Positions 55,440 through 64,000 of a DNA stretch of 64,000 nucleotides are shown one piece after another. The translations under genes and the position numbers were made by a program. The DNA is from Clitopilus passeckerianus (taxonomy: Eukaryota; Basidiomycota; Agaricomycetes; Agaricales; Entolomataceae): assembly GCA_944990035.1 (NCBI GenBank), contig CALYLX010000060.1:310001-374000 (forward strand), in the 5' to 3' direction. The notes under the pieces are model-generated. The model made no database searches. It was given only the letters and a program-made list of their open reading frames with translations, and was not told the DNA's origin. Numbering within the stretch: position 1 is the first letter of the stretch; every line of letters begins with the position of its first letter.

Positions 55440-56170
55440 TTGTTGGCGTAGACTAGATGTGTTCGTATAATTCATCGTGGACTATTGCGAGTGTCGCAAG
55501 TCTCACCCTCATTCCATCGTCCGATTTATCGATCCCTGAACCGATAAGACCCCGTCAATCCGAGTGAGATGATTCGTTCGACTTCCAAGATCCCTTCAGA
55601 ATCATGCCTACCATCGCTCTAAGCGGGGCCCGACATCACTCCAATCAAACCAACGGATATTCGACGTCGACTCCGAGGGATTGAAGTTCGCAGCTAGGTG
55701 ACAAGAGAATACTAATATTTGTAGGCCATTTGAATGCTAGAAAGGCTATCGTTGGTTAATTCCCCTAATGTAATGCAAACCATGGCAAAAGCGTACTAGG
55801 GGGCGGGCGCTTAGGTCCAGGAGAACTGTTGAACGTACGACAGAATACTCGTGTAGCCGACATGGCTTGTTCTCCAGAAGGATGTAGGCGTCGTGGTGGG
55901 AGGAGTAGCCCAGTCTGTGCCTATTAACCCGTTGAGTACGAAACCTCTTCGGTCGACCGCGTCCTGTTCAATTTGCGTAATTGGTGAAGGAAATTCGTAA
56001 GGAAGAGATGGCGGGGTCTACGGCACATAGGAATAGTAAGGGCCGAGTTATGGGAGGGCTGGGTTGGCTTCTAGATATTTACCAGTACCGGGAACGGCTT
56101 GGATGTCTGCCGGGATGAGTGCTCGAGAACCACGACATTTCGCGTAGCTCTCCTGAGAGGCATGAACAAA
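55440..56170. other. Intergenic, nothing recognised
   Basis: Left side of module copy 8, where an F unit would be expected. Only short frames were found. Confidence 0.35.
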
Positions 56171-56174
56171 CCAC

Positions 56175-56287
56175 GGTGGCTATGCCGCCTTTCCGCATTT
56201 GGGCTCGAGGGAGATAAGATCCGAGGAAAATCTATCTTATCTCGCCCATTTGGGCGGCCTATCCTGAGGTCAGCACACGCGTCGGCA
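56175..56287 (+). repeat. GATA-palindrome module, copy 8
   Basis: GGTGGCTATGCCGCCTTTCC, GCATTTGGGC, GAGATAAGATCCGAGG, AAATCTATCTTATCTCGCCC, then a shortened tail with CAGCACACGCGTC. Confidence 0.75.
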
Positions 56288-56289
56288 GT

Positions 56290-57150
56290 TCTCTTCTCCT
56301 CTAGCTGCGGGTGAATGCGATCGTATTGACAAAGTAAGCTCGCTGACTATCCGTAAAGATTCTCCCGCCCTACCTCGAACGCGTGGGTTGTGACGCGTGA
56401 GCTCCTGCGTGGTATGTCGCCTTCATTCCCTTCACGCCTCTGCAACTAACACCTCCTTTAGCGTCACCGTCTATCTTAGAAACACCTACACACTCGGGGA
56501 ATTCCTACCAGCTCTTCCTCCTCTGCCTCATACGTTCGCGCCCTTGTTCTCACCAGACCGCACGATTTGAACTAATGCCAGATTCTCCCTTCTTAGTCGT
56601 CGCAAATTCGGCTCGGGGTATCATTCCTAGTGAACGCCACTCACTGGCCTCGATAGCCCTCCGGAGTCGAGTACAAGTTCGAGTATGGAGGTACTGGTCG
56701 ACTTGGAGGTGAATGGCGATGAAGAAGCCGCCGCTGCAGACGGCGAGGATGAGGAAGGCGGCGCGTCCTCCCAGCGTATGTTCTATTACCGGCCGTCTGG
56801 ATCCTCAATCTTACACCTTTCCTCTCTTTGCAGTCGGTTTCAAATTCATCCAGACTACAAGAGACTTTCGCTATTTAATCGTGAAAGGCGCTTGCGTTGG
56901 GAAGGTGAATGGAGAGTATCGAAGAGTTGGAATATCGCGGCACGCTGAGGTCCTCGTTGGTACGTTGTCTTCCTAGCCTTCCTCACCGATCTGAGACTAA
57001 CGACCTCTTCAGTATTACGCGGTTCCACCCAAACCTAGAAGTACCATGCACCTCCCGAAATCGATACAACCTCTACCTCCGTCTATCCAAGACGTTCCCG
57101 TTCTCACGTCAAACTGGCACGCCATTCTCTTCTCTTAGTTGTTAGGACAT
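56290..57150 (+). repeat. Duplicated unit E, copy 4 (gene-like, unrecognised)
   Basis: The most gene-like E copy. Intron-like GTATGTCG ... CTAACA ... TTTAG (56411-56461) is followed by coding-like sequence. A second exon (about 56834-56949) follows a TTTGCAG acceptor and reads Gly-Phe-Lys-Phe-Ile-Gln-Thr-Thr ... Gly-Ile-Ser-Arg-His-Ala-Glu-Val-Leu-Val, ending at GTACGT. The end of this peptide is matched at 23385. A third exon follows CTTCAG (~57013). No family recognised, and start and stop not established. Confidence 0.4.
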
Positions 57151-57650
57151 TTGGGTATGGGCTTCAGGTGGTCTCCATTCCCTATGGGTGCCGATACTCC
57201 ACCAGGCGAGTTGGTTTCACACCCGGCTCTCCTCCCTTAGTTCTTGTGAAATCTGAATTAACGCAAAAATGTACGGTTTGCTTTTGGGTACATCTCACCT
57301 AAACAAATGGGTTCCTAATTACTAAAAAGGTGTCGCACGCTTGAGCACTGGGGTTTTCAATTATCAATGACTAGCAATTCTCTCGGCGTCACGATCTCTC
57401 CTATAACATTACTCACCCACCCAGAGAAGCGCCAGTTCCTGGTCATCTATCTCGTGCATCCGCTACATTGCTCTCATGGCGCTTCTCTTAAATCCTTCGT
57501 GGTCAATATCAGGTATTTGTTTTACTACGTGTCCATCCAGATTCCGTCATTATCTCGCTCGAATTGAAGTGTGGGCAATGTAATAGGGAGTAAAACGCTC
57601 TCTCGCTGAAGATTATTGTACAGATCTAATAGTAATCTGTGCTACACGAG
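57150..57650. other. Intergenic, nothing recognised
   Basis: Short frames only between unit E copy 4 and the next SSP gene. Confidence 0.4.
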
Positions 57651-57655
57651 TGAGT

Positions 57656-57952
57656 TCAGAAGGATACCGTGTACCCATCGTCGCAGGTACAACTATTTTC
57701 AAGCGTCATCGTCAGCCACCTGTGATGTATGCTCAGAAACGAATTGAAAACCTACACTCGCGTTGGAGCGTCCCAGATCCCATGTTGACCGTGGTCGTAG
57801 CATTGGAAATAGGAACACAAGGTCTCATCCGGAATAATCCACGTTCTTTTGCTAGGTGTGGCGGAATCTTCGATAGGGTTGGGTCCCGGAGCAGGAATGG
57901 CGGAGACGACGGAAAGAAGGGTTGCAGTAAGGGTGATAGCGAGCAACTTCAT
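57656..57952 (-). CDS. Small secreted cysteine-rich protein precursor (SSP, 4-Cys class)
   Basis: Exons 57756-57952 and 57656-57692 encode 77 aa. MKLLAITLTATLLSVVSA signal, pro-segment ends Ser-Lys-Arg. Cys-x4-Cys as in gene 24210, a Gly-Gln-His-Gly-Ile-Trp-Asp segment, then Cys-Thr-Cys-Asp-Asp-Gly with the same six C-terminal residues as 24210. Intron GTAGGT ... AATAG, phase 2. TATAAAAAA ~85 bp upstream. Confidence 0.85.
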
Positions 57953-58359
57953 GTTTATTGGCGGGTTTGAAATAACTGGCTTGGGATGGGTGACGACTGG
58001 GATTGTTCGTTGTAGTTCGCTGTGTGCGATGAGGTTTTTTATACCGTTGGATGGTCTAGGAAGAGCACATGGAAAAGAATTGGCGGGCACTCGGAGGTAG
58101 CGCAGGGTATCTGGCCGAAAGTATGCCGAGTCCTTGGCCGAGTCCGCGGTATACTTTGGATTGTGATATCGGGGAGTGGTGACAAGTTCGTATGGATATA
58201 ACGCAGAGATTGGAGAGCCAGAGATTTGATTTTGATGATTCGCCGCGCACGCCTGGGTATTTCGTCTCAGTTCACAATTGATAACGTTGTTAATGTGGAA
58301 GAAATTGAATGCCAGGCGGGGATGAGCGGCTGGCCGGACTTTGCATCCCATCCAAACTC

Positions 58360-58510
58360 ACGACTCTAATGCTACGCTTCCATATACGACCCACGTAAAT
58401 CAGCTTGCGCGGGCGGCGGTAGCAGCTTCACTGATCATGGATTACCGAGGTACGAATACTGCCAAGATTAGAGACGATTCGGCCCCATGCATTTCCAGGT
58501 CAATCGCCCG
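58360..58510 (-). repeat. Conserved distal block upstream of SSP gene 57952
   Basis: ATATACGACCCACGTAAATC and GGATTACCGAGGTACGAATA correspond to the block at 44530-44720, at a similar distance (~410-560 bp) from the ATG. Confidence 0.5.
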
Positions 58511-58763
58511 ACATGAACAGCCAAGAGGATTGACCGGAGTAGGCACGGGCCGTCCTGCATCTTAAGGCCGATGGCTTCTAGTTCAAGCAAGAACAAATTA
58601 AGATCGTCACTTCTGTGTCAATGATCGACGCCCGACTGCTCGCCCCAATGTAATCTGTCGGTGACATCGGTCATGCTTTATATCACATGGAGGAAACCCT
58701 AATCGTTCTGCACCCGCTCCATTCTTTCTTTGCCTTTTAAACGCGACTATCACAATTCTCAAT

Positions 58764-59549
58764 ATGGCCAGCATACCAGACGTTCGCGCTACCTCACCCG
58801 ATTCTAAAACGAACATGGACCAGGGGGGAGATCACCAAACCCTCCCAGACGAGGCGACAATCGCCAAAGCAGCTAAGGCTACGATACTCAACCATAAAGG
58901 CGAGAAGGTCGTCTTTGGGTCTTTATTCGAGAACCAGAAGACTATCGTCGTCTTCATCCGACATTTCTTCTGCGGCAACTGTCAGGCGTACGTTTCTGAC
59001 CTAGCAGAGATACCCTCCAGTGTGTTGGAGAACGCCAGTGTCAAATTGGTCGTTATTGGATGCGGTGATTGGGAACCTATTGACTCGTATAAGGGTACAT
59101 TTTCATCTGTTTTGTAGACTATTCAAGCCTTAATACCACTTTAGAAACAACCTCGTTCTCGCACGAGATATACGCCGACCCGTCTCGGTCATTGTACCAC
59201 ATCCTGTCAATGACATCATCCTTCACCGCAACGCCTTCGTCTCAGGAGCCTCCCAAATATCTCAAAGGAGAATCCGTCCTGAAGCGTATTACTTCGAGTA
59301 CACTGAACTTCTTGATGCACCCCATGGTTAGCCTTACTGGAAAGGGTGGAGATGTGCGGCAAAATGGTGGCGAGTTCATCTTTGGTCCTGGCAAGACGTG
59401 CGAGTTTGCAAGTAGGATGAGAAATACAGAAGATCGTGAGTTCGTGATTCATTCGGTCCCGTGTCCGGTAGCTTGAACTGGTATTATTAGATGTTGAAGT
59501 GGAAGACTTGATGAAGGCGGCTGGCGTCCAGCTGAGCGACGGCGCATAG
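58764..59549 (+). CDS. Peroxiredoxin-like PRXL2 / AhpC-TSA_2 family protein
   Basis: Three exons, 58764-59094, 59145-59435 and 59491-59549, encode 226 aa; both introns (50 and 55 bp) are GT-AG and keep frame. The thioredoxin-fold signature is Val-Val-Phe-Ile-Arg-His-Phe-Phe-Cys-Gly-Asn-Cys, a Cys-x2-Cys pair in the position of the active site of PRXL2/AAED1 proteins. It is followed by Val-Val-Ile-Gly-Cys-Gly, then Tyr-Ala-Asp-Pro-Ser-Arg-x-Leu-Tyr and Gly-Gly-Glu-Phe-Ile-Phe-Gly-Pro-Gly in exon 2 and a final His-Val-Glu-Val. Family members are thought to act in redox homeostasis; the substrate is not known. It is the only clearly intact single-copy conserved gene in the window. Confidence 0.92.
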
Positions 59550-59551
59550 AT

Positions 59552-60680
59552 AGTCCACCAAGTTCGTAATCCGCAAATCGCCATAATTATTCCAGACATA
59601 TGATAGTGCATGTTTCTCATTGCTATACGTTCTCTGTGTTAAGTTGTTACATCTCCGAGATGCGTGACTTCACTCCTTATGCGAGACTGTCCCTCAAAGC
59701 AGGACGCATTCTGTCCAATTACGGGTAAAGGAGGGGTGAGTGAGGCTGCCGATCTCAGAGTTGACTAGCCCCATACGGACTTGAGTGCTTCAGAATTAAT
59801 TCACGAGCGATGAGGCGATGATGTGGATGATGTGTCCAAGTCGAGGAATGGTGAGAAGGCTGAGCACTGAGAAGTTTGTTAATCTCAGGTAGGTAAAGAG
59901 AAAAGAGTTTAAGGACCCCGAACCACTCGGACAACCATCCAATATTCTTCCTCCTAGCCATTCTCGTATCAGCCATGACCTCATAAGATTGATTCGGATG
60001 TTTATCGCCAGACGACTGCGAAGAGATGGCGGTCAGGTTGAAGATCCAGACAGTGAATGAAAGAGACGTACAACCAGAGCAACTTGGCCTGGCACATCTG
60101 ATGTACGACCTTCGCGCGGTCGCTCCCATGTCACCCTCTCGCAGTAGAGGACGAGCTTGCAGCTGAAAACCCGAGAGCGCGTGCGAGCGATCTGGCTCTC
60201 GCCAACAGTTGGTACTTTTCACCCTGAGAGAAAGTAAGAACGACTATGAAAGGGTCAGCTTGATTCCGTCGAAGTGAGGGTGCGTTGAACCTACAAGAAG
60301 ATCTGGCAAGCTACGACCGTGGGCAAGCATCAGGCCAGGACACCGAGATACTAACCTATGAAAGTGAGGTTAGCGAAGGTCAGACGTCGGTAGAATGCAG
60401 ACGTACACTAAGTAGATGGGCCATCCGACCGAAGAGCCCAACCAGTATTATCACCAGCTCTACTGGCATTCCTGTATTCTCCAGTCCAACGTTGAATGTC
60501 TTCCATGGGCCAGGGAGGTCGGCGAAGTAGGACAGGAGAATCTTCACGTGTATTTATAAGCGAATATAAGGCCTAGTTTTCCCCAGCGATATGAGCGCGT
60601 CCACTTGCGAGGAGGAAGAGGGAGACGAGGTGGAAAAGAGTCGTTGCCGCGTGTGCTGGCGTAGGCTCCCGAAACGGACA
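59552..60680. other. Intergenic, no supported gene
   Basis: A 155-codon minus ORF (59755-60222) has no domain, no partner exons and a chance-like composition. Nothing else stands out. Confidence 0.4.
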
Positions 60681-60684
60681 GATC

Positions 60685-60756
60685 AGCCAGATAAGATCGA
60701 TTTCCTTCGGATCTTATCTCTTTCGACCCGAATGCGGAACGGAGACATAGCCACCT
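60685..60756 (-). repeat. GATA-palindrome module, copy 9
   Basis: Reverse-oriented: AGATAAGATCGATTTCCTTC then GGATCTTATCT, with CGCATTCGGG and GGTGGCTATG on the right (reverse strand). It lies about 560 bp upstream of plus-strand membrane gene D. The orientation relative to the gene matches copy 2 and gene C, its closest paralogue. Confidence 0.75.
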
Positions 60757-61313
60757 TGGTTGCTCTTCGGTCCACCTACCAAGAATTCTTTGCGACCGTT
60801 TCTTCCCTCATCTGCTTGCCTCTGTTTCCGAGTGGCCGCCCAATATTGGAAAACTACGTCCGCCATACGTCAGTAGGAACTTTCCTCAGCCCACGCAAAA
60901 CACCAACGGACGATGCTACGGTTTGAAGAGCACACCCAGGATCACTTCGACTTCTCTCCGTATTCGTTCGTCTGCCACATTGTAGGCGATTGGCTCTGCC
61001 CATCTCACGCATCTCGGAATGCCTAACATACTGCGCGATACGATTTATTTCTGTACTAGTCCTACGATTATGAAAGATCGGTAGATTATACTTGCCCCCC
61101 TGCCGCCGGAATCCGACTCTGAAAGGTTCTTGAACCGTAGCTCTTACTCCTCCCCGCCGATTGAACATTAGGCCGATCAAATTAGTCTGTACCATAACGC
61201 CGATGATGTCAGTGGGATCATCGATTCCGTTCAACTGTTGGCATGAAACCGTTTTATTATTGACCGGACCTTCATCTCTGTGCGGGCCTTTCTCTCATCA
61301 TCAAGTTAACTCA

Positions 61314-62974
61314 TGCTCATTGTCCAAGGACTGCCGGAATTGAGGTATCACCGATCTGGTAGTAGCCTCCCACCCTGAGCTAAGTTCACTGACCGTACAA
61401 TTATTCTTCTAGAGAAGAATCGGAGGGAGATTGGACCCACACGCCACTGGATCCGATATCGGTATCCTGGAAGCTGGAAAAAGACTATTCGGTTACCCAT
61501 TCGCTTCTCATCTACATTATAATGCGATATTTCTGACGGTGAAAGGTACATTTGGCGCCCGTATCCTGCTACTCCGTGCCTTGCGACTCATGCCCTACGA
61601 ATTTCTGATATGGCCACTCGGAGCGGTCTGGATTTCGTTCACATCTGATGTGGAAGGTGTGATACCATCCGTCCTCCTCGCAGTGATACTCGGTAAGCCG
61701 ACATTCACTCTTGGATTATACCTCCTAAATAATGTTGACTGCTCAGGTTTTGCGTTCGCGCTTCTCCCAATCAACACTCTAATGTTCATGTCGGTCTTCC
61801 TTCGATCTAACCATAATCCAGCTTGATTTCAAATCTTCACGATCAACCAGGAAGCGCCCTATCCACAACCTCCCGTTCCTAACATTCTTTCTACTCTCAA
61901 CAACGAGCCTCATATCTATCATTTTCTTTTGTGTCGCCCAACTCCAGCTTGCGTCGGCGAACCTGTTCACCAATGTCTGTTTAATTGGGGACGATAGTTA
62001 CCCAATCGATACTCGCTGTGAGGCTCTTTTCAGGAGGGTAGAAACACCTGGAATGGGGATGGGGCGTTTCATAGCTCAGTCAGCCTTGGTGAGATAAGAA
62101 CACTCGGCATAGCGCTAGCTAAATGGGCTCACGAATATTTCTTTTACAGCCCATCCTTAGCGATACTGCGATTGTATTCCGGATGTGTTTAATCTGGAGA
62201 CGCGGGCCTTTCAGAATTGCTCTATTCCTTGTATGGATATCATCTCTGGGTGCGTAAAGTTCGTGTTATCGACAGAATCATGCTTACGAATAATGGATTC
62301 TGATCATTAGCAACCGGAATTTGGAATGCATACACGTTGTGTCTTGTCCTCCGCATCGATAATAGCCCCTTTGAATTCACTATGATTACTCTTGGAGGGT
62401 ACACTTCCTTCGCGTATGTTGCCACCTCGACATTGTGTAATATTGTTGCAACCTGTGGAGTGGCGGCGATGCTCTGGTAATGAGACCCTGGGATGTAATT
62501 TCAAGGCCTGGAAGCTGACTCCGCCTCGTAACATAGGTCGCATCGAAGGCAGTTAAGAGTAGAACTAGGGATCAGAAGCACTAGGATGACGCTTCCCCAA
62601 AGAATACTGGCGTTGATGATCGAAACTGGTTCGATTTATTTCCTCTGTCAGGTATGTCGTAATTGAGTAACAAGTAATTGAAACATGTTAAACTCGCTGA
62701 TAGGTTACCTACCTCATTCTGGTAGCATTTGCACCGATTTCGCATAGAATAATGAAGTGTATGAACGTGCTCCAGACGGTCTACACTGGAATATCGGTGA
62801 GTGGCTAACATTCAAGCCGGAGGTCCACACGAGCTTGCTCATTGAGAAAATTTCCAGGGATTATACCCAGCGATTCTTTTTTCTGCGCTGTGCCTTCAAG
62901 CGACTCGCCCAGATGAGCCTACGCTCCTTATGATTGGATCCATTTCAGGATTAGACGGTTCCACTCGCGAGTAG
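61314..62974 (+). CDS. Multi-pass membrane protein gene D (7-TM-like)
   Basis: Plus-strand multi-exon gene. Exon 1 61314-61345, GT-AG intron, then exon 2 from 61413 with Trp-Thr-His-Thr-Pro-Leu-Asp-Pro-Ile and a hydrophobic segment. About 61600-61692: Trp-Pro-Leu-Gly-Ala-Val-Trp, long TM. About 61830-62085: Phe-Phe-Leu-Leu-Ser-Thr-Thr-Ser TM and a loop with two Cys. About 62150-62480: Leu-Ser-Asp-Thr-Ala-Ile-Val-Phe-Arg and a segment ending Cys-Gly-Val-Ala-Ala-Met-Leu-Trp. Then Ile-Glu-Thr-Gly-Ser-Ile-Tyr and a final exon Gly-Leu-Tyr-Pro-Ala-Ile to 62974. Closest to gene C. The join near 61534 (after Met-Arg-Tyr-Phe) was not solved: the frame meets TGA unless spliced. Role unknown; N-terminal block resembles DUF6533-type proteins. 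Confidence 0.6.
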
Positions 62975-62979
62975 ATACC

Positions 62980-63485
62980 CTTCGGGGGATTGGAGAAATC
63001 GGGACTTAGTGTGGTAGTAAGAGGTTCTGCGGATGTACTATATTAGAATCGACGTATATGGACCGCCTGTGCTGTCATGCTACGCTCAACTATGTATCAT
63101 TCCGAGCGACTTTCATCGGAACGTAACGGTCATATTACTCCACTACCGCTCTCGGCAAATCAAGGTTTGTATTGTTTGGACGGCCATGTCATGAATCACC
63201 GTTGAAATGGCTATGGAGTAGCGCTCTAGTTCTGGTGGTAGGATTCTCGGGCGGATAGGCGCATGACGCTCGTTGAACGAGTGGAGGGGAATCGGAGCAG
63301 GAGTAGAAGTAGGACCAGGATTTCAAGGTGGGATTTCGAAACCTAGGGAGTACCAAGTATGGAGGATTCTTGGATACAAGCTAATTGACCATCTCAATCA
63401 AATTGAAATGATGAGTTTAACACACTCGCGAGTTCGCGAGTACAAACAATAGGATTACGTGGGATGATTGTGTAGAGACCCAGTC
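62980..63485. other. Intergenic, nothing recognised
   Basis: A short direct palindrome ACTCGCGAGTTCGCGAGT occurs at ~63424. No gene seen. Confidence 0.4.
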
Positions 63486-63489
63486 TATT

Positions 63490-63800
63490 CTAACGGGTGC
63501 CCGCCCAGTTGAACGCTATGTAACCATCCTCGCAAGTGCAACTTTCGAGTGCGAGGAGAGAGGTAAACCGTCAGCCAAGAGTGATATTTACTCAATTGAG
63601 TTTGAAACTTACATCCATGTCTCAGGATCGTATGTATAACCGCCATGGCCTCCGTCTTTGCATTCATAGAGGCATAGTGAGTAAGGTGACGTAAAGGTTC
63701 GTTTGTTAACCACAGCGGAGTTGCCGATTGGGTTGAATCCTGGAGCAGCAGAGACGACGGAAACAAGGGTTGCGGCGAAGGAGATGGCGAGCAGCTTCAT
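63490..63800 (-). CDS. Small secreted cysteine-rich protein precursor (SSP, 4-Cys class)
   Basis: Exons 63613-63800 and 63490-63541 encode 79 aa. MKLLAISFAATLVSVVSA signal, pro-segment ends Asn-Lys-Arg. Cys-x3-Cys, Gly-Gly-His-Gly-Gly-Tyr-Thr-Tyr-Asp, then exon 2 Cys-Thr-Cys-Glu-Asp-Gly with a longer, Trp-containing tail. Intron GTAAGT ... GAAAG, phase 2. TATAAAAG-type box at ~63883 (reverse), about 85 bp upstream. Confidence 0.85.
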
Positions 63801-64000
63801 GGTTATTGGTTGAACGCCAAAGAACTGGTATGGGTGAGACTGAAGATGGTCTTTTGTAAAAATGATTTGTTCGCTTCTACCGGCTTTTATACTATATGAT
63901 GGCCCAGATAGGGCACATCGGGCAACAGACCTGGGTAGAGATCGTCATCCCCGACTCCTTGACACCTGTCCGGATTTTCTGGCGGACAGGCAGATTGTGG

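Noticed and set aside
59755..60222. 155-codon minus ORF
   Set aside because: No domain, no conserved copy, no splice partners; likely chance.
1..64000. tRNA or rRNA genes
   Set aside because: I saw no convincing cloverleaf or rRNA-conserved stretch by eye; a covariance-model scan would be needed to exclude them.

Overview
This is eukaryotic DNA, most likely from a basidiomycete (Agaricomycotina-type) fungus. The evidence is: many short GT-AG introns of about 35-60 bp with CTAAC-like branch sites; a chromodomain Ty3/gypsy retrotransposon; a Plavaka-like CACTA-related transposon with a many-exon transposase; a pogo-like transposase; multi-exon 7-TM membrane protein genes of a kind common in Agaricomycetes; and TATA-driven small secreted protein genes. 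The species cannot be named from the sequence.

The main feature is a dispersed multigene family of small secreted cysteine-rich peptide precursors (here SSP). Eleven loci have both exons (2025, 19631, 24210, 43146, 44083, 46929, 50653, 53869, 55133, 57952 and 63800, given by start codon) and two more are truncated copies (about 45957 and 49735). Each has a near-identical 18-residue signal peptide, a short pro-segment ending in Lys-Arg, a Cys-rich mature part of roughly 40-50 residues, and one short phase-2 intron whose second exon supplies a Cys-x-Cys-x-x-Gly motif. Two classes exist: 4-Cys (with a Gly-His-rich segment) and 6-Cys. Convergent 4-Cys/6-Cys pairs have been duplicated as a block three times between 43 and 51 kb. 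Two 4-Cys genes form a tandem pair at 53.8-55.4 kb.

Layout. 1-35: edge of a reverse-oriented LTR. 2.0 kb: first SSP. 5.6-12.98 kb: three paralogous multi-pass membrane protein genes (one with a premature stop). 14.7-16.9 kb: degenerate pogo-like transposase with a PCNA-box-like C-terminus. 17-25.7 kb: degenerate duplicated units, two SSP genes and a palindromic MITE-like repeat. 26.1-42.3 kb: a Plavaka-like DNA transposon carrying a transposase and an accessory gene. A 7.26-kb Ty3/gypsy chromovirus with 485-bp LTRs has inserted into the accessory gene. 43-58 kb: the dense SSP cluster. 58.76-59.55 kb: one clearly intact housekeeping-type gene, a peroxiredoxin-like PRXL2/AhpC-TSA_2 protein. 61.3-63.0 kb: a fourth membrane protein gene. 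63.5-63.8 kb: the last SSP.

A repeated regulatory-looking module of about 110 bp occurs nine times. Its core is a pair of inverted GATA sites (AGATAAGAT ... ATCTTATCT). It lies beside the membrane protein genes and between divergent degenerate units called E and F here. The region looks like fast-evolving accessory DNA, with repeated local duplication, transposon nesting and gene decay. Exon coordinates of the SSP genes, the PRXL2 gene and the retrotransposon were checked base by base. Boundaries of the membrane genes, the Plavaka gene and the E/F units are approximate.
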